From assembly GCA_001792895.1 (NCBI GenBank), contig MARA01000003.1, positions 558,001 through 622,000 of the forward strand: DNA of 64,000 nucleotides, given 5' to 3'. The position numbers were made by a program, and so were the translations under genes. Under the pieces are notes generated by a model. It worked only from the letters and a program-made list of their open reading frames with translations, was not told the origin of the DNA and made no database searches. Source of the DNA: Lentinus brumalis. Lineage: Eukaryota > Basidiomycota > Agaricomycetes > Polyporales > Polyporaceae. Positions 53,765 through 64,000 of this stretch are shown here, in pieces (within the stretch, counting starts at the first letter, position 1; every line of letters starts with the position of its first letter).

Positions 53765-56700
53765 ATGCGCAAGCAACTCGACCCTCGCATACCTATCCTC
53801 ATCAATAACAATGTCAAGAAGAACCATCGTTCGTTCATAGTGCTCGTCGGAGACAGAGGAAGAGACCAGGTATGTCGAGACAAGAATGTTCGTGATTGGC
53901 AGGCACACTGACTCGCGCACAGATTGTGAACTTGCACTTCTTGCTCTCGCAAGCAAGAGTGTCTGCTCGTCCGTCCGTGCTATGGTGCTACAAGAAGGAC
54001 CTTGGGTTCACAACGTATGTCACCGCCGGGTTGCGTCTGCTACAACTCTTGACCAGACGCGTACAGGCACCGGAAGAAGCGTGAGGCCAAAATCAAGAGG
54101 GAGGTGAAGAGGGGAACCCGGGAACCCAATGAGCAGGACCCCTTCGAGATCTTCATAACTGTCACGGACATCCGCTATACGTGCGTGCCCTGTCTATATG
54201 TTCCAAACTTGTAAAATGCTCTCTGACGCTGCCGGTTGTGTTCTTTAGCTACTACAAGGAGTCTCACAAGATCCTGGGTCAGACGTTCGGCATGTGCGTA
54301 CTTCAGGACTTCGAGGCGATCACGCCCAACCTTCTCGCACGGACAATAGAAACCGTTGAGGGCGGCGGACTTGTGGTCATCATGCTCAAGACCATGAAGT
54401 CTCTCCGGCAGCTGTACAGCATGACTATGGTACGTCCCTCCGGCCCCTTGGTTGCTCCCGTCCTCAATCAAGCATATGGATAGGACGTTCATTCCCGGTA
54501 TCGGACTTCTGCGCACGACTCCGTGGTCGCGCGGTTCAATGAGCGATTTATCCTCTCGCTGGGCTCCTGCGACGACTGTCTGGTGCTGGACGACGAGCTG
54601 AATGTCTTGCCGATATCTCGAGGCAAGGACATCAAACCGCTGGAGGAGGATCGAGGAAAGAGCAAGGAGGAGTCCGAGCTCAAGGATCTGAAGGACAGCC
54701 TCGCCGATACTAAACCCATAGGCGAACTGGTCAAACTGGCGAAAACGATCGACCAGGCACAGGCTATCCTCACCTTCGTCGATGCCATCGCCGAGAAGAC
54801 CCTCTCGTCGACTGTCACGCTCACGGCTGGTCGTGGTCGCGGAAAGTCTGCTGCGCTGGGTTTGGCTATCGCTGCTGCACTTGCGCATGGATACTCGAAC
54901 ATCTTCGTTACGAGTCCTAGTCCGGAGAACTTGAAGACACTCTTCGATTTCATCTTCAAGGGCATGGATGCTCTCGGCTATGAGGAGCATCTGGACTATG
55001 ACATCGCGCAGAGCACAAATCCGGACTTCAACAAGGCCATCGTTCGCGTGAACGTGTTCCGGAATCACAGACAGACCATTCAGGTGAGCTGTTTTGTTTC
55101 ATTCCCTCCGTGGCAGCCGTACTGAGGTTCTTGTAGTACATTCAACCCCAAGATGCCCACGTCCTCGGCCAGGCCGAGCTCCTCATAATTGACGAGGCCG
55201 CCGCTATCCCACTTCCTCTTGTGCGCAATTTGATTGGACCGTACCTCGTCTTCATGGCGTCGACAATCAATGGTTACGAAGGCACAGGTCGCTCGCTCTC
55301 CCTCAAACTCATCCAGCAGCTCCGCGAAAGCACGCGACCATCCCTCACCAAGGACGCTGTGCATGCCGAAGACGACGCTGCCGTCGCCTCGTCATCTAAA
55401 AAGCCTCTCGCGAAGGCACCGCCAAAAGCTCGTACGTTGCGCGAGATCAAGCTCGAGACGCCTATCCGGTACGCTGCGGGCGACAAGGTCGAGAAGTGGC
55501 TGAACAGCTTGCTCTGCCTGGACGCGACAATTCTCCCCCGGCCGACGCACATGAGCTGCCCGCACCCGAGCAAGTGCGAGCTGTTCTACGTCTCGCGCGA
55601 CACATTATTCAGCTACCATCCTGCGTCGGAAGTCTTCCTCCAGCGCATGATGGCGCTCTACGTCGCGAGCCACTACAAGAATCAGCCAAACGATCTGCAG
55701 CTGCTCTCCGACGCGCCCGCGCACCACCTCTTCGTCCTTCTCCCTCCCATCAAGGAGGACGAAACGCACCTGCCCGAACCGCTCGTTGTGCTGCAGGTCG
55801 CGCTGGAGGGCAACATCAGCAAGGCGGCGATCATGGAGAGCCTCAACCGTGGTTACCGCGCTGGCGGCGACATGATCCCCTGGCTGATCTCGCAACAGTT
55901 CCAGGAGAACAAGTTCGCTCTGCTGTCGGGCGCGCGCATCGTGCGAATAGCGACCCACCCCGACTATGCGAATATGGGGTACGGTGCGCGCGCGCTCCAG
56001 GCGCTGAACGCGTACTACAGCGGCGAATACTTCAATGTGGACGAGGCGATGCAGGCGGAGCAGTCGTATCCAGACCCAGCGAACTTCGATGAGGTGCGCG
56101 GCTGCATCCAGAGTGTGATTCTACAACGGGCTTGCTAACATACGGTTTGCTAGGACACTAACCTGCTAACGGACGAACCTAGGGTTCGTTCCGCGAACGC
56201 CATGCCGCCATTGCTGCAGCGGCTGACAGAGCGTAAACCTGAGACCCTCGATTATCTCGGAGTTTCATACGGTCTTACACCCCAACTTCTCAGGTATGTG
56301 GGACATAATTTGGGAGGTTATGGTTCGTGCTGACCGGGTTCGCCCTGCAGATTTTGGAAACGAGCAGGATATGTCCCGCTGTATCTCCGTCAGACTCAGA
56401 GTGAGCTGACCGGCGAGCACACGTGCGTGATGGTCCGTGGTTTGAATTCGTCATCGGAGAGCGAGCTAGAGTGGTTGAGCGAATTCGCCAAGGGTGAGTC
56501 TATTTCTCCGATTTGCGGTACGGCGCCTCACTGTGCATACAGACTTCCGGAGAAGATTCATCTCATTGCTGTCATTTAAATTCCGGGAGTTCGGCAGTGT
56601 CACGGCGCTGAGTGTGCTCGAGGCTGCCAACTCTGGGGTTAAGAAGCTCGACGAGGATCCGTCAAGAGGTACGAGTTCAATTGTGAGCGTGTATGAGTCC

Positions 56701-57550
56701 TTACTGATCTCCATGCCGTAGAGCTCGGTTCTTTGGAGCTGTCAATGTTGCTATCTCCTTTTGACCTGAAGCGTCTCGATTCGTACGCCAACAACCAGCT
56801 TGATTACCATGTCATCATGGACCTCCTCCCTACTGTCGGCCAGTTCTACTTCGAGAAGCGACTTGGTGCCGAGGTCCGCCTGAGCGCAGTGCAGAGTTCC
56901 ATCCTCCTGGCCCTTGGTCTCCAGCGCAAGACGATCGAGGAGATCGAGGCCGAGCTCTCGCTCCCAGTCTCGCAGGCTCTGGCGCTGTTCGTCAAGGTCA
57001 TCAAGAAGATCAGCAAGCGTCTGCTCGACATTCAGAAGGCCGCGATTAGTGCGACGATCCCCGACGCGTCCGCCGCTCCCAGCCGCAACGACGGGGAAGG
57101 CAAGAAGACGGAGTTCAAACCACTCGAGACGACGCTCGAGAAGGAGCTTGAGGAGGCTGGCGATGAAGCGACTCGCGCGTTGCGCGAAAAGCAAAGGGCC
57201 ATGATTGATGCGCTCGACTTGACGAAGTGAGTACGACTTTCATCTTGTCATGGCCTGAATCCGATATTTCTTGTCGAATCCTGCGATAGGCTTTGAATCC
57301 GAACGATGTAGACTGACTTTGGGTTGACTCACTCAGGTTTGCGATCAACGATGCTTCGGCGGACTGGAGCGCGGCTGAAGCGCAGGTTGCGAAGCTTGCC
57401 AGTGGTGGCCAGCAGGGCAAGTCGACGCTTGTCTCGGTGAAGACGACTGCGGTCTCAGGACAGAAGCGGAAAGCGGAAGATGCGGCACAGGGAGAGAAGA
57501 AGGGCGCAGAGAAGAAGTCGAGGAGAAGTATCAAGAAGAGCAAGCACTAG
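53765..57550 (+). CDS. KRE33: RNA cytidine acetyltransferase (Kre33/NAT10)
   Basis: Eleven exons (53765-53869, 53923-54014, 54067-54180, 54249-54429, 54484-55083, 55137-56093, 56154-56293, 56351-56493, 56543-56668, 56722-57226, 57337-57550) give 1058 residues. The N-terminus RKQLDPRIPILINNNVKK is the family start. The helicase-like module has the ATP loop TAGRGRGKSAALGL and LLIIDEAAAIPLPLV; the GNAT module has ARIVRIATHPDYANMGYGAR, the acetyl-CoA site. MCVLQDFEALTP-like, RFNERFILSLGSC and FWKRAGYVPLYLRQT blocks are intact. The C-terminus is Lys-rich (KKSRRSIKKSKH) and nucleolar in type. The enzyme makes N4-acetylcytidine in 18S rRNA and tRNA and is needed for 40S biogenesis. Confidence 0.96.
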
Positions 57551-58027
57551 CTAGTACGTTCCTCTAGATGTCCAGCATCGTTTCGTGGTATCCGATTCGT
57601 TGTATCCATCGTGCGAGTACCATTGTTTGAAGCTCCCTGATAGCGACTGATGTCACCTACATAGCCACAGCCTACTGAGGGAGGCCCCTAAGCACATCTC
57701 GCTCGGCCTCCTCAGCGCAGGTTGCTCCCATACTCTCACTATGTCCCTGTGCGCCGCCATGCCTGACGGTTCATTCTCTTCATCTACGCCAAGTACGCCC
57801 TCATCGATCGCTCAACTCCTCCCCTTGGCCTGGGTATTGGTCCCGCTGAACGCGGTGTTCCAGCTGCCAGAGCTGCCCTGAAAGTTCGACCGAGCATAGC
57901 TATAGCTACGAATATAGTTTTGGGCTGCGCCCATGGAAGCGTATATTTTTTGACGCATTCGCTGCTTTGTGCTCTTTGCACCTTGGCTGCCCCTCCGTTT
58001 GCGTGTCCCTATCTGAAGCCGCTCCCA
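57551..58027. other. intergenic with an imperfect inverted repeat
   Basis: 477 bp. At about 57674-57714 CTGAGGGAGGCCCC is followed by GGCCTCCTCAG, an imperfect stem-loop about 125 bp after the NAT10 stop. No gene recognised; a TATA-like GAATATAGTTTTG occurs near 57912. Confidence 0.4.
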
Positions 58028-58471
58028 TGGATGACATCTTCGTTGCCTTACCCCACTATCCTTCCACCCATTCGCGAAATGGAATCAATTCCTTCCTCTC
58101 CGGACTCATCAAGCTTGCCTCGGATAGCGTGGACGGACAAGCTACACGCACCGACGAGGTCAAGCTGGTCGAGACCGCATGTGCTTGGCAGAGGACCGTG
58201 CGTCGATGGAAGCCCACGGCTTGCGTGCGTTATCCACCCTCGCAGACGCTATCACCCTGGCTCGCCAACGCGGAGAGAACGCAGGGATCGGAGAAAACAC
58301 CCAGGGCGGCGAGGTCGCCTTGATAGAGAAGAGAGAGATCGGCGGGTAGAAGAGACTGGTTCAGAGGACGACTTTATCGACACCGAGGACGAGTACTACC
58401 CTGAGCAACGAGACAACGACTTGCCTCGTCTGGAGAGTCAACCGCTGACTGACGTCTACAGCGACGCGTAA
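58028..58471 (+). pseudogene. broken small gene read in three frames
   Basis: Three coding-like blocks follow each other in different frames: MDDIFVALPHYPSTHSRNG from 58028 to about 58180, then MCLAEDRASMEAHGLRALST from about 58180 to 58325, then ETGSEDDFIDTEDEYYPEQR to a stop at 58471. No splice sites were found that join them, so either two small frameshifts have disabled the gene, or the sequence has base errors. The joined content would be a helical protein with an acidic C-terminus; family not recognised. Confidence 0.4.
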
Positions 58472-58961
58472 TCCGGAAGAAGTCGGGTGAGACGAAAGTG
58501 CCTTCAATTATGAGTATGGGGGTGACCTTGCACACAAGGTAATGAGGAGTTGGCTCCTGTGCTCCGGGAGATCGGTATGTGTGGATCTGCGATTCAATGC
58601 CTTGTCTCGCTGACCATGCGTGCCTCCGCGCAAAGTCTACATCGCTTGAATCACGACTGTTGTTCAGCGGAGCGGACGAAGATGACTCGGCATCATGGAG
58701 GAATGCGGCAGGAGAGGAATGTCCGCTGGAAGTACGAGAATCATGTTCACGCGACACGCGGTCGTCTCATCGCCAGCCTCACCGCAAGTAGCTTGAATCC
58801 TGCCTTCTTGCGTGATCATCGGTGCGCGCCGGTGCGTCGGATGCGTCAGGAATCATTGTTCGTTACGCGGCCTTCTGGACATCGAGCATGACTGTCGGTA
58901 TCTGCTAATGGCGGGCCTACAAGCGTCCGTGCTTCCCACTCTTCCTGTACTTACCTCCCCA
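58472..58961. other. intergenic, convergent with the amidase gene
   Basis: 490 bp. Open frames on both strands (for example 58579-58791 plus) have no domain and no supporting splice pattern. Nothing firm can be assigned. Confidence 0.35.
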
Positions 58962-61113
58962 CTATATAATTCCATGCGCTGCTTTGTATTCCTTCAAGCA
59001 CTTGTCCACAATCTCCGTCATGGCGATGACCGCCTCGTCTTCGAGCATCTGGCCGGCCAGCTGAAGGCCCACTGGCGCGTTCTTGTACGTCTCCGGATTA
59101 TCTGGAAGGAGTTGTGAGCTGTCGCTTACTCGTCCCAGAGAAGGGCAGTCGACATACAAACTGCATGATTCTCCTTGTCGTGGTCACCCAGGAACGTGTC
59201 CCGTGGCTGCACGGGGTCTAGCGCGGGGTCAACCGTCGTGACCGGGAAGGCGCAGGCAGGGTAATTGAGGGTGTTCCAAACCATCGTATATGTTGCGATG
59301 CTGGGCGGTTGTCAGTCCAGGAGAGGACTGGGATAAATTCGAACATATCACTCACGTAGCTTTGCCATGAGGAGGCGCAGCGTAGGGCGCCACTGGGCCT
59401 ATGATCGCATCTACAGGCCTGCCGGTGCCCGTAGCATTGGCAGAGGCCCGTAACGCAGCGAGATACTCCTCCCGGAGCGCGATACGCTTCTTGTGGAGCT
59501 GCCAAAGCTTATATGCAGAGATCCCTTCGCCGTAGGATACCCCGGTCTCAATAGCGGCGTTGTTCTCCAGGGCCATAGACGTAAGGCGCGGCTCGCCCGT
59601 GGCCGCAAGGACGGTGTTAATGTCCTCCAGTGCAGCAGACATCCATATCTCAGCCTGTCCAAGTGACGGCTGAGCTACGGAAGAAGAGGGGAGCGGAGCC
59701 GCGAGATGCGTGCTTACGAGTACATCGTAGAGTTCCTTGTGCTTGAGTGGGTACCAGTCGATGACTGCACGTCAACGCGTGAGTGGCGTGTCCTAGGTGG
59801 CGACCCGCGGCGGGAGCGCGTACCTTTGTGCCCGGCTGCTTCGAGTGCAGCCTTGGTAGTCTGCAACGCACGTAGGATTGGGGGGTGCGGCTCGACAATT
59901 CCGTCGTTCCACAATATACCGAAGCATAGTTGCTTCCCGCCGCCATGCTCTGAGAGCGCATAGCCTTCCTCATCCCACTTCTTGCGGATGCAGAGCGGGT
60001 CGAGAAGCCATGGCTGCTGCGCGATGACAGCCTTCATGAATGCCTTGATGCCAGAAATACTCCCAGAGATCGGTCCGAGTACGGAAGGGGCGGAGTCTTG
60101 GCCTTCCGTGCTATTCACGCATCCGCTGTACGGCACGCGATGAGCCGAGGGACGCAGGCCATACAAGCCATTAAAAGTGCTGGGGTACCGGACGGACCTG
60201 CGAGGGATATACTTACATGAGGTGTGTATGCGGTCACTATGCAAACAATGCAACGCACCCTCCTATGTCGGACCCGATACCTATGGGGCTGCCCTTCATA
60301 GCAATCAGGGCACCCTCGCCGCCAGACGATCCTCCTGCCCCTAAGGTGCGATTCGCGGGGTTGAGGGTGCGCCCGTACACGAGATTGAAGGTCTCAGACC
60401 ACTGTGAAGGAAGCACTACGTTGGACGCAATCCTAGCATCAGTCATGTACACTTACAAGTAGAGTCTGTGGGACATTGGTCATGACGAACGGGACGGCTC
60501 CGGCGGCATAGAGCACTTGGGTTATGACTGCATCCTTTTCGGAATACTTTCCAATCCACGAGGCATAGCCTGGGGGAGCGTGGCGTCACGAGTAGCAAAG
60601 TGCGGGAGTATGCGAGAAGACCCACCCATCGTCGCCTCGAGACCTTTGATGCATATCTGGTCCTTTAGCGAGATTGGTAGACCATGAAGAGGTCCAGCGA
60701 CTTCTCCAGTTCTCTGCAAATGGTCGTCAAGTTCTTTGGCACGCTGCAATGCCCGTTCGACGAATATTTCGGTGAGGCAGTTGACCTGCGTCGCAGATGA
60801 GCACGACCTCACGACATATCTGCTCCGAACAACTCACCAGTTGGTGTGCTATGATCGCGCGCTTGTAGAAAGCAGTGGTGACTTCCACCGAGGACCATTC
60901 GGCGGTAGCGAGTTTGTGCAAGAGTACGTCGACATCGGTCGTGCTCGTTATCTGGAGCTCCCGCTCGGAGAGAATGCCACTCTGCTCTGGGATGGCCCTC
61001 ACGTCCAGTACCGACTCGTCGGGTAGGCTCTCCAGGATCCACTCGGGCGGGATGGCGGCCTGCTGACGGCGCTTCTTGTCCGCGACGAGCTCTTGCCAGT
61101 TGTTCACCGTCAT
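58962..61113 (-). CDS. amidase-signature enzyme (acetamidase type)
   Basis: Nine exons (60838-61113, 60626-60785, 60457-60569, 60259-60401, 59824-60197, 59718-59764, 59356-59669, 59158-59300, 58962-59101) give 569 residues. The Ser-Ser-Lys triad is visible: Lys in GLPISLKDQ, the middle Ser in LGAGGSSGGEGALIA and the nucleophile Ser in GIGSDIGGSVRYP. NPANRTLGAGG and NGLYGLRPS also fit the amidase signature family, and the C-terminus keeps NAPVGLQLAGQMLEDE. No signal peptide, so cytosolic. Such enzymes hydrolyse small amides such as acetamide for nitrogen use; the exact substrate is not predictable. Divergent from RPS3. Confidence 0.92.
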
Positions 61114-61890
61114 AACGAAAATTCAGAGCATTCAGACACAGGCGGGGGCGAGGCGATAACGCAGGCATGAACGAGAGGAAACAAGCATATATATTACGCG
61201 TTCACTCTCACGCCAACGTCTGGGTGAGATATGATAACGGGGAAGGGATGCATGTGACATGGTCCAACTATCCAACCAACGTATACGACAACGGTGAACC
61301 TAGAACTGGAATAAGGTCAGCAGATGCAACTAAAGCACGAGATGAGAGTAAAAGCTCAGAAGGTCATTCATGTCAGCGATACCAAGCAGAGCGTAAGCTC
61401 GAGCGCAAGGCAACGATTCGACTAAGAGGTGCCAGGATGGTTGAAGTACAACACTCTTCATAGCGAGATGGAAGGGGACGTCTCTGAGTCAAAAGAACGA
61501 AAACTCACCAGCTAAATGTGAACTTGTGTGCGAAGGAGATGGAGCAGAAACAGAGAGGACAGAAGACGCGTCGCGAAATTTATGCTGCACTTGACGCCCG
61601 TATCCGGTTGGGACCCAGTTGCCTGATTTGGCTCAGATACCGATCGGCAGATTTGGCTGCAGACCCTCGTCCACCGCCCTCAAAGCCTCAAGAGCCATCC
61701 TCGGCGCATCCACCGTCAGCAACCCCGCAAGGTGAGCATCAGGTCTATGCTGTTGGGCTGTGGGAGTGCCATTGCACGGCTTTGAGGAGAGATTCTGGCG
61801 TGCAACGGGCTGGATTGACGGCTCCCTTGTGGATGACGCTGGAATCGGTGCTTACCCCCTTGTCCCATCCTCTCCAGCTCCTCCTTCAAA
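61114..61890. promoter_or_regulatory. divergent promoter region of amidase and RPS3
   Basis: 777 bp. Purine-rich and mostly of low complexity near the amidase side. The 90 bp before the RPS3 start is CT-rich (CCCCTTGTCCCATCCTCTCC), as often seen near ribosomal protein starts. No gene recognised. Confidence 0.4.
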
Positions 61891-62843
61891 ATGTCCGGCC
61901 AGATCAGCAAGAAGCGCAAGTTCGTCGCTGACGGTGTCTTCCGCGCCGAGTTGAACGATTTCTTCACTCGCGAGCTTTCCGAGGAGGGCTACTCTGGCTG
62001 CGACGTCCGTGTCACCCACGCTCGCACTGAGGTGAGTATCATCCTGCATCATATTCTGAGTGACAGCAACGCGAACATGTCTCCTCCAGATCATCATCCG
62101 TGCCACCCACACTCAGGAGGTTCTGGGCGAGAAGGGTCGCCGCATCCGCGAGCTCACTGCGCTCGTCCAGAAGCGTTTCAAGTTCCCCGACAACTCCCTT
62201 GAGCTTTACGCCGAGAAGGTCCAGTACCGTGGTCTCTCTGCTATCGCTCAGTGCGAGAGCTTGCGTTACAAGCTCCTCGGTGGTCTTGCCGTCCGCAGGT
62301 TCGTGTCATGAGCTGAAGTCCGTAATTCTTCCCTCATCCTCGTTCTCAGGGCTTGCTATGGTGTCCTCCGCTTCGTCATGGAGTCTGGTGCCAAGGGTTG
62401 CGAGGTTGTCGTCTCCGGCAAGCTCCGTGCTGCCCGTGCCAAGTCCATGAAGTTCACCGATGGCTTCATGATCCACTCCGGTCAGCCCGCCCTCGACTTC
62501 GTTGACTACGCCGTCAGGCACGTCATGCTCCGTCAGGGTGTCCTCGGAATCAAGGTCAAGATGTGAGTACACTCGCTTTCGGCCTCAAATGGCATACTCA
62601 TCTTGTCTCGCCACCAGCATGAAGGGCTGGGATCCCGAGGGTCAGCTCGGCCCCCGCAAGCCCCTCCCCGACTCCGTCCAGATCCTCGAGCCTCCTCTCG
62701 ACAAAATCGTCGCCGAGCCGACGTCCGAGCAGCGCGAGCCCGCCGTCGTCGCTGCCCCCGCTCCCGCAGCGGAAGCACCTGCTGCTGAGTACCCCCCTCA
62801 GGAGACGTTCCAGCAGGGTTTTGAGCAGCCCGCTGCTTTCTGA
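61891..62843 (+). CDS. RPS3: 40S ribosomal protein S3 (uS3)
   Basis: Exons 61891-62031, 62090-62298, 62350-62562 and 62618-62843 give 262 residues. Starts [20 protein letters not shown]; the KH domain carries [17 protein letters not shown], and [40 protein letters not shown] and [14 protein letters not shown] follow. The core ends [20 protein letters not shown], and an Ala/Pro/Glu-rich tail ends [12 protein letters not shown]. uS3 is at the mRNA entry channel of the small subunit. Complete and typical. Confidence 0.96.
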
Positions 62844-63085
62844 TGTGCTGTCGTTTGCTGTTGTATTTGAAATGCTTTCGCCACTACACAATCACAATCT
62901 TATGTGGCTACGTCATCTGTATCACGCCGTACTGTCTTCGTCAAGGATGCAGCCAAATGGTATAATTTACTGTTAAGATATGGTTCGGTTACTCGTCTAC
63001 ACAGTAGTGAGTCACCACCGACGCTTGTCTCATGAATCAGAAGACATGAGATGCCGAGTTTACGCGAATTACGGTAGCCACCTGG

Positions 63086-64000
63086 TCAGAGCTTTTGGGT
63101 TACGCTCTTCCCCGCCTCCCCGCCGGTGGGTAATGTCACGTCGACCGATTGTATGTCCATGACACCCCGCGAGATCGTGAGCTGTACACTCTTGAGGGTT
63201 TGAGATGGGTCCGACACCGTGACAGAGTTGTCATCCATGTCATAGACGACCACTGCATTCGCGGAGGCTTCCATGATCAGGAAACCGTCCTGTGACGAAG
63301 GCGCGAACATGGCAGAGCCGCCCTCCGCCTTCCAAAACACGAACATCGCAGTGCTGTGCGTCTGGTCGTACACGGCGGAAACGTCGTTGTCGTTCTGGAT
63401 GGTGGTGAGCCGTGTAGCCTGGCTCTTCTGCTGGAACTCGTCCGGTGAGACGGCGGGGTACGCGGTGTACGCCGCAGGGACGGTGAGGTCCGAGCCGCTT
63501 CCATGGGAGATCCACGCAGAGAAGAGGTCGACGGAGCCCTTAGGCTCTTCGGAGATCCCAAGCGCGCTCCAGTCGCTCTCGCGCCCCCCAAAGTCGACTG
63601 AGAGGGGTGCGTCCTGCGTCTCGAATGTGTAACCAACGTTGTCATGCCAAAGCGACCTGGCCTGCGAGAAGTTGCCGCCCTTGTCGAGCTGCTTGCCATC
63701 GACGTAGACGGGGCCGTTAAGCCGCTTCTGGTCAAGGACAGAGATCACTGGGTTCTTGCTGGAGGAGTTGGACGAGGCCTGTGAGATCATGACGTGCTGC
63801 ACGTCGTTGTCGAGGAAGAACCAGGCCTTCTGGAAGCTGAGCGACCCGGTGGAGGGGTTCTTATACCGCATGGCCGCTGCACCGATCTTGCCGTTGGAGA
63901 CGCCACCGACGAAGTCCTCTGAGGTGGAGAACTTGGAGTCGTCGCAGGTCAGCTTGGTAGCAGCGTAGTCCGTCGTGGTACCGGGTATTACTGTGAATGG
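63086..64000 (-). CDS. polysaccharide lyase family 8, C-terminal part (5' end outside window)
   Basis: Open from the right window edge in one frame to a stop at 63086, about 304 residues of the C-terminus. Visible blocks are TTTDYAATKLTCDDS, KAWFFLDNDVQHVMISQ, GYTFETQDAPLSVDF, ISHGSGSDLTVPAAYTAYPAV and AMFVFWKAEGGSAMFAP. The KAWFFLDNDV and W(I/A)SHG-type beta-sandwich features, with TAYPAV following, fit the C-terminal domains of PL8 lyases (hyaluronate, chondroitin or xanthan lyase type). The catalytic alpha-barrel with its Asn, His and Tyr lies beyond the window. The substrate cannot be told from this part. Confidence 0.75.
   Translation of the reverse strand, partial: PFTVIPGTTTDYAATKLTCDDSKFSTSEDFVGGVSNGKIGAAAMRYKNPSTGSLSFQKAWFFLDNDVQHVMISQASSNSSSKNPVISVLDQKRLNGPVYVDGKQLDKGGNFSQARSLWHDNVGYTFETQDAPLSVDFGGRESDWSALGISEEPKGSVDLFSAWISHGSGSDLTVPAAYTAYPAVSPDEFQQKSQATRLTTIQNDNDVSAVYDQTHSTAMFVFWKAEGGSAMFAPSSQDGFLIMEASANAVVVYDMDDNSVTVSDPSQTLKSVQLTISRGVMDIQSVDVTLPTGGEAGKSVTQKL

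Noticed and set aside
57674..57714. Stem-loop as a defined terminator or snoRNA
   Set aside because: The pairing is imperfect and there are no C/D or H/ACA boxes; kept only as a note in the intergenic entry.
1..64000. tRNA, rRNA, CRISPR arrays and prokaryotic-type operators
   Set aside because: No B-box-like GGTTCGAATCC with a cloverleaf, no rRNA core sequences and no regularly spaced direct repeats were seen; the gene structure is eukaryotic.

Overview
The window reads as nuclear DNA of a filamentous basidiomycete, most likely an Agaricomycete. Protein genes sit on both strands 200-900 bp apart, and nearly all are cut by many short introns (about 45-90 nt, GT..AG, CTNAC-like branch points). 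They include a priA-like cysteine-rich protein, GH16, PL4 and PL8 carbohydrate enzymes and an OTT_1508-like deaminase, all typical of mushroom-forming fungi. I found no rRNA, no recognisable tRNA, no CRISPR and no autonomous transposon. Gene models were built by joining exons by hand from splice signals and reading frame; most close with an intact frame, which is the main evidence for them.

Layout. 0-5 kb: 3' part of a priA-like gene (+), a secreted repeat protein (+), a Tic20/DUF4870-like membrane protein (-) and ribosomal protein S24 (+). 5-12 kb: the dynactin actin-related protein Arp1 (-), an uncharacterised two-helix cysteine-rich membrane protein (+), a small N-myristoylation-type SVIP-like protein (+), GPI2/PIG-C (+) and a stretch of broken coding-like sequence. 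12-25 kb: a minus-strand block of a bZIP factor, APC4, the DEAD-box helicase DRS1 and a 1123-residue protein joining a Ras-like domain to a RasGEF. 25-32 kb: MARVEL-like protein (+), MFSD1-type transporter (+), MYND zinc-finger protein (-, possibly frameshifted) and ribosomal protein L15 (+). 32-41 kb: GH16 hydrolase (+), SurE-type phosphatase (-), MYG1 nuclease (-), Ser/Thr-rich surface protein (-) and an acidic conserved protein (+). 41-47 kb: deaminase-like protein (-), NYN-like/CCCH RNA-binding protein (+) and a stand-alone SRA-YDG protein (+). 47-64 kb: PL4 rhamnogalacturonan lyase (-), 3-ketoacyl-CoA thiolase (+), a MITE-like element, the RNA cytidine acetyltransferase Kre33/NAT10 (+), a broken small gene, an amidase (-), ribosomal protein S3 (+) and the 3' part of a PL8 lyase (-).

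Functional picture. Most genes are housekeeping: translation and ribosome biogenesis (RPS24, RPL15, RPS3, DRS1, NAT10), cell cycle (APC4), dynein transport (Arp1), GPI-anchor synthesis (GPI2) and beta-oxidation (thiolase). Accessory genes are secreted or surface proteins and plant- or glucan-degrading enzymes (GH16, PL4, PL8, amidase). There is no obvious gene cluster for one pathway. The most unusual items are the degenerate Ras-like/RasGEF fusion, the NYN-CCCH protein, the OTT_1508-like deaminase, the RING-less SRA protein and the inverted-repeat element at 53.1-53.5 kb.
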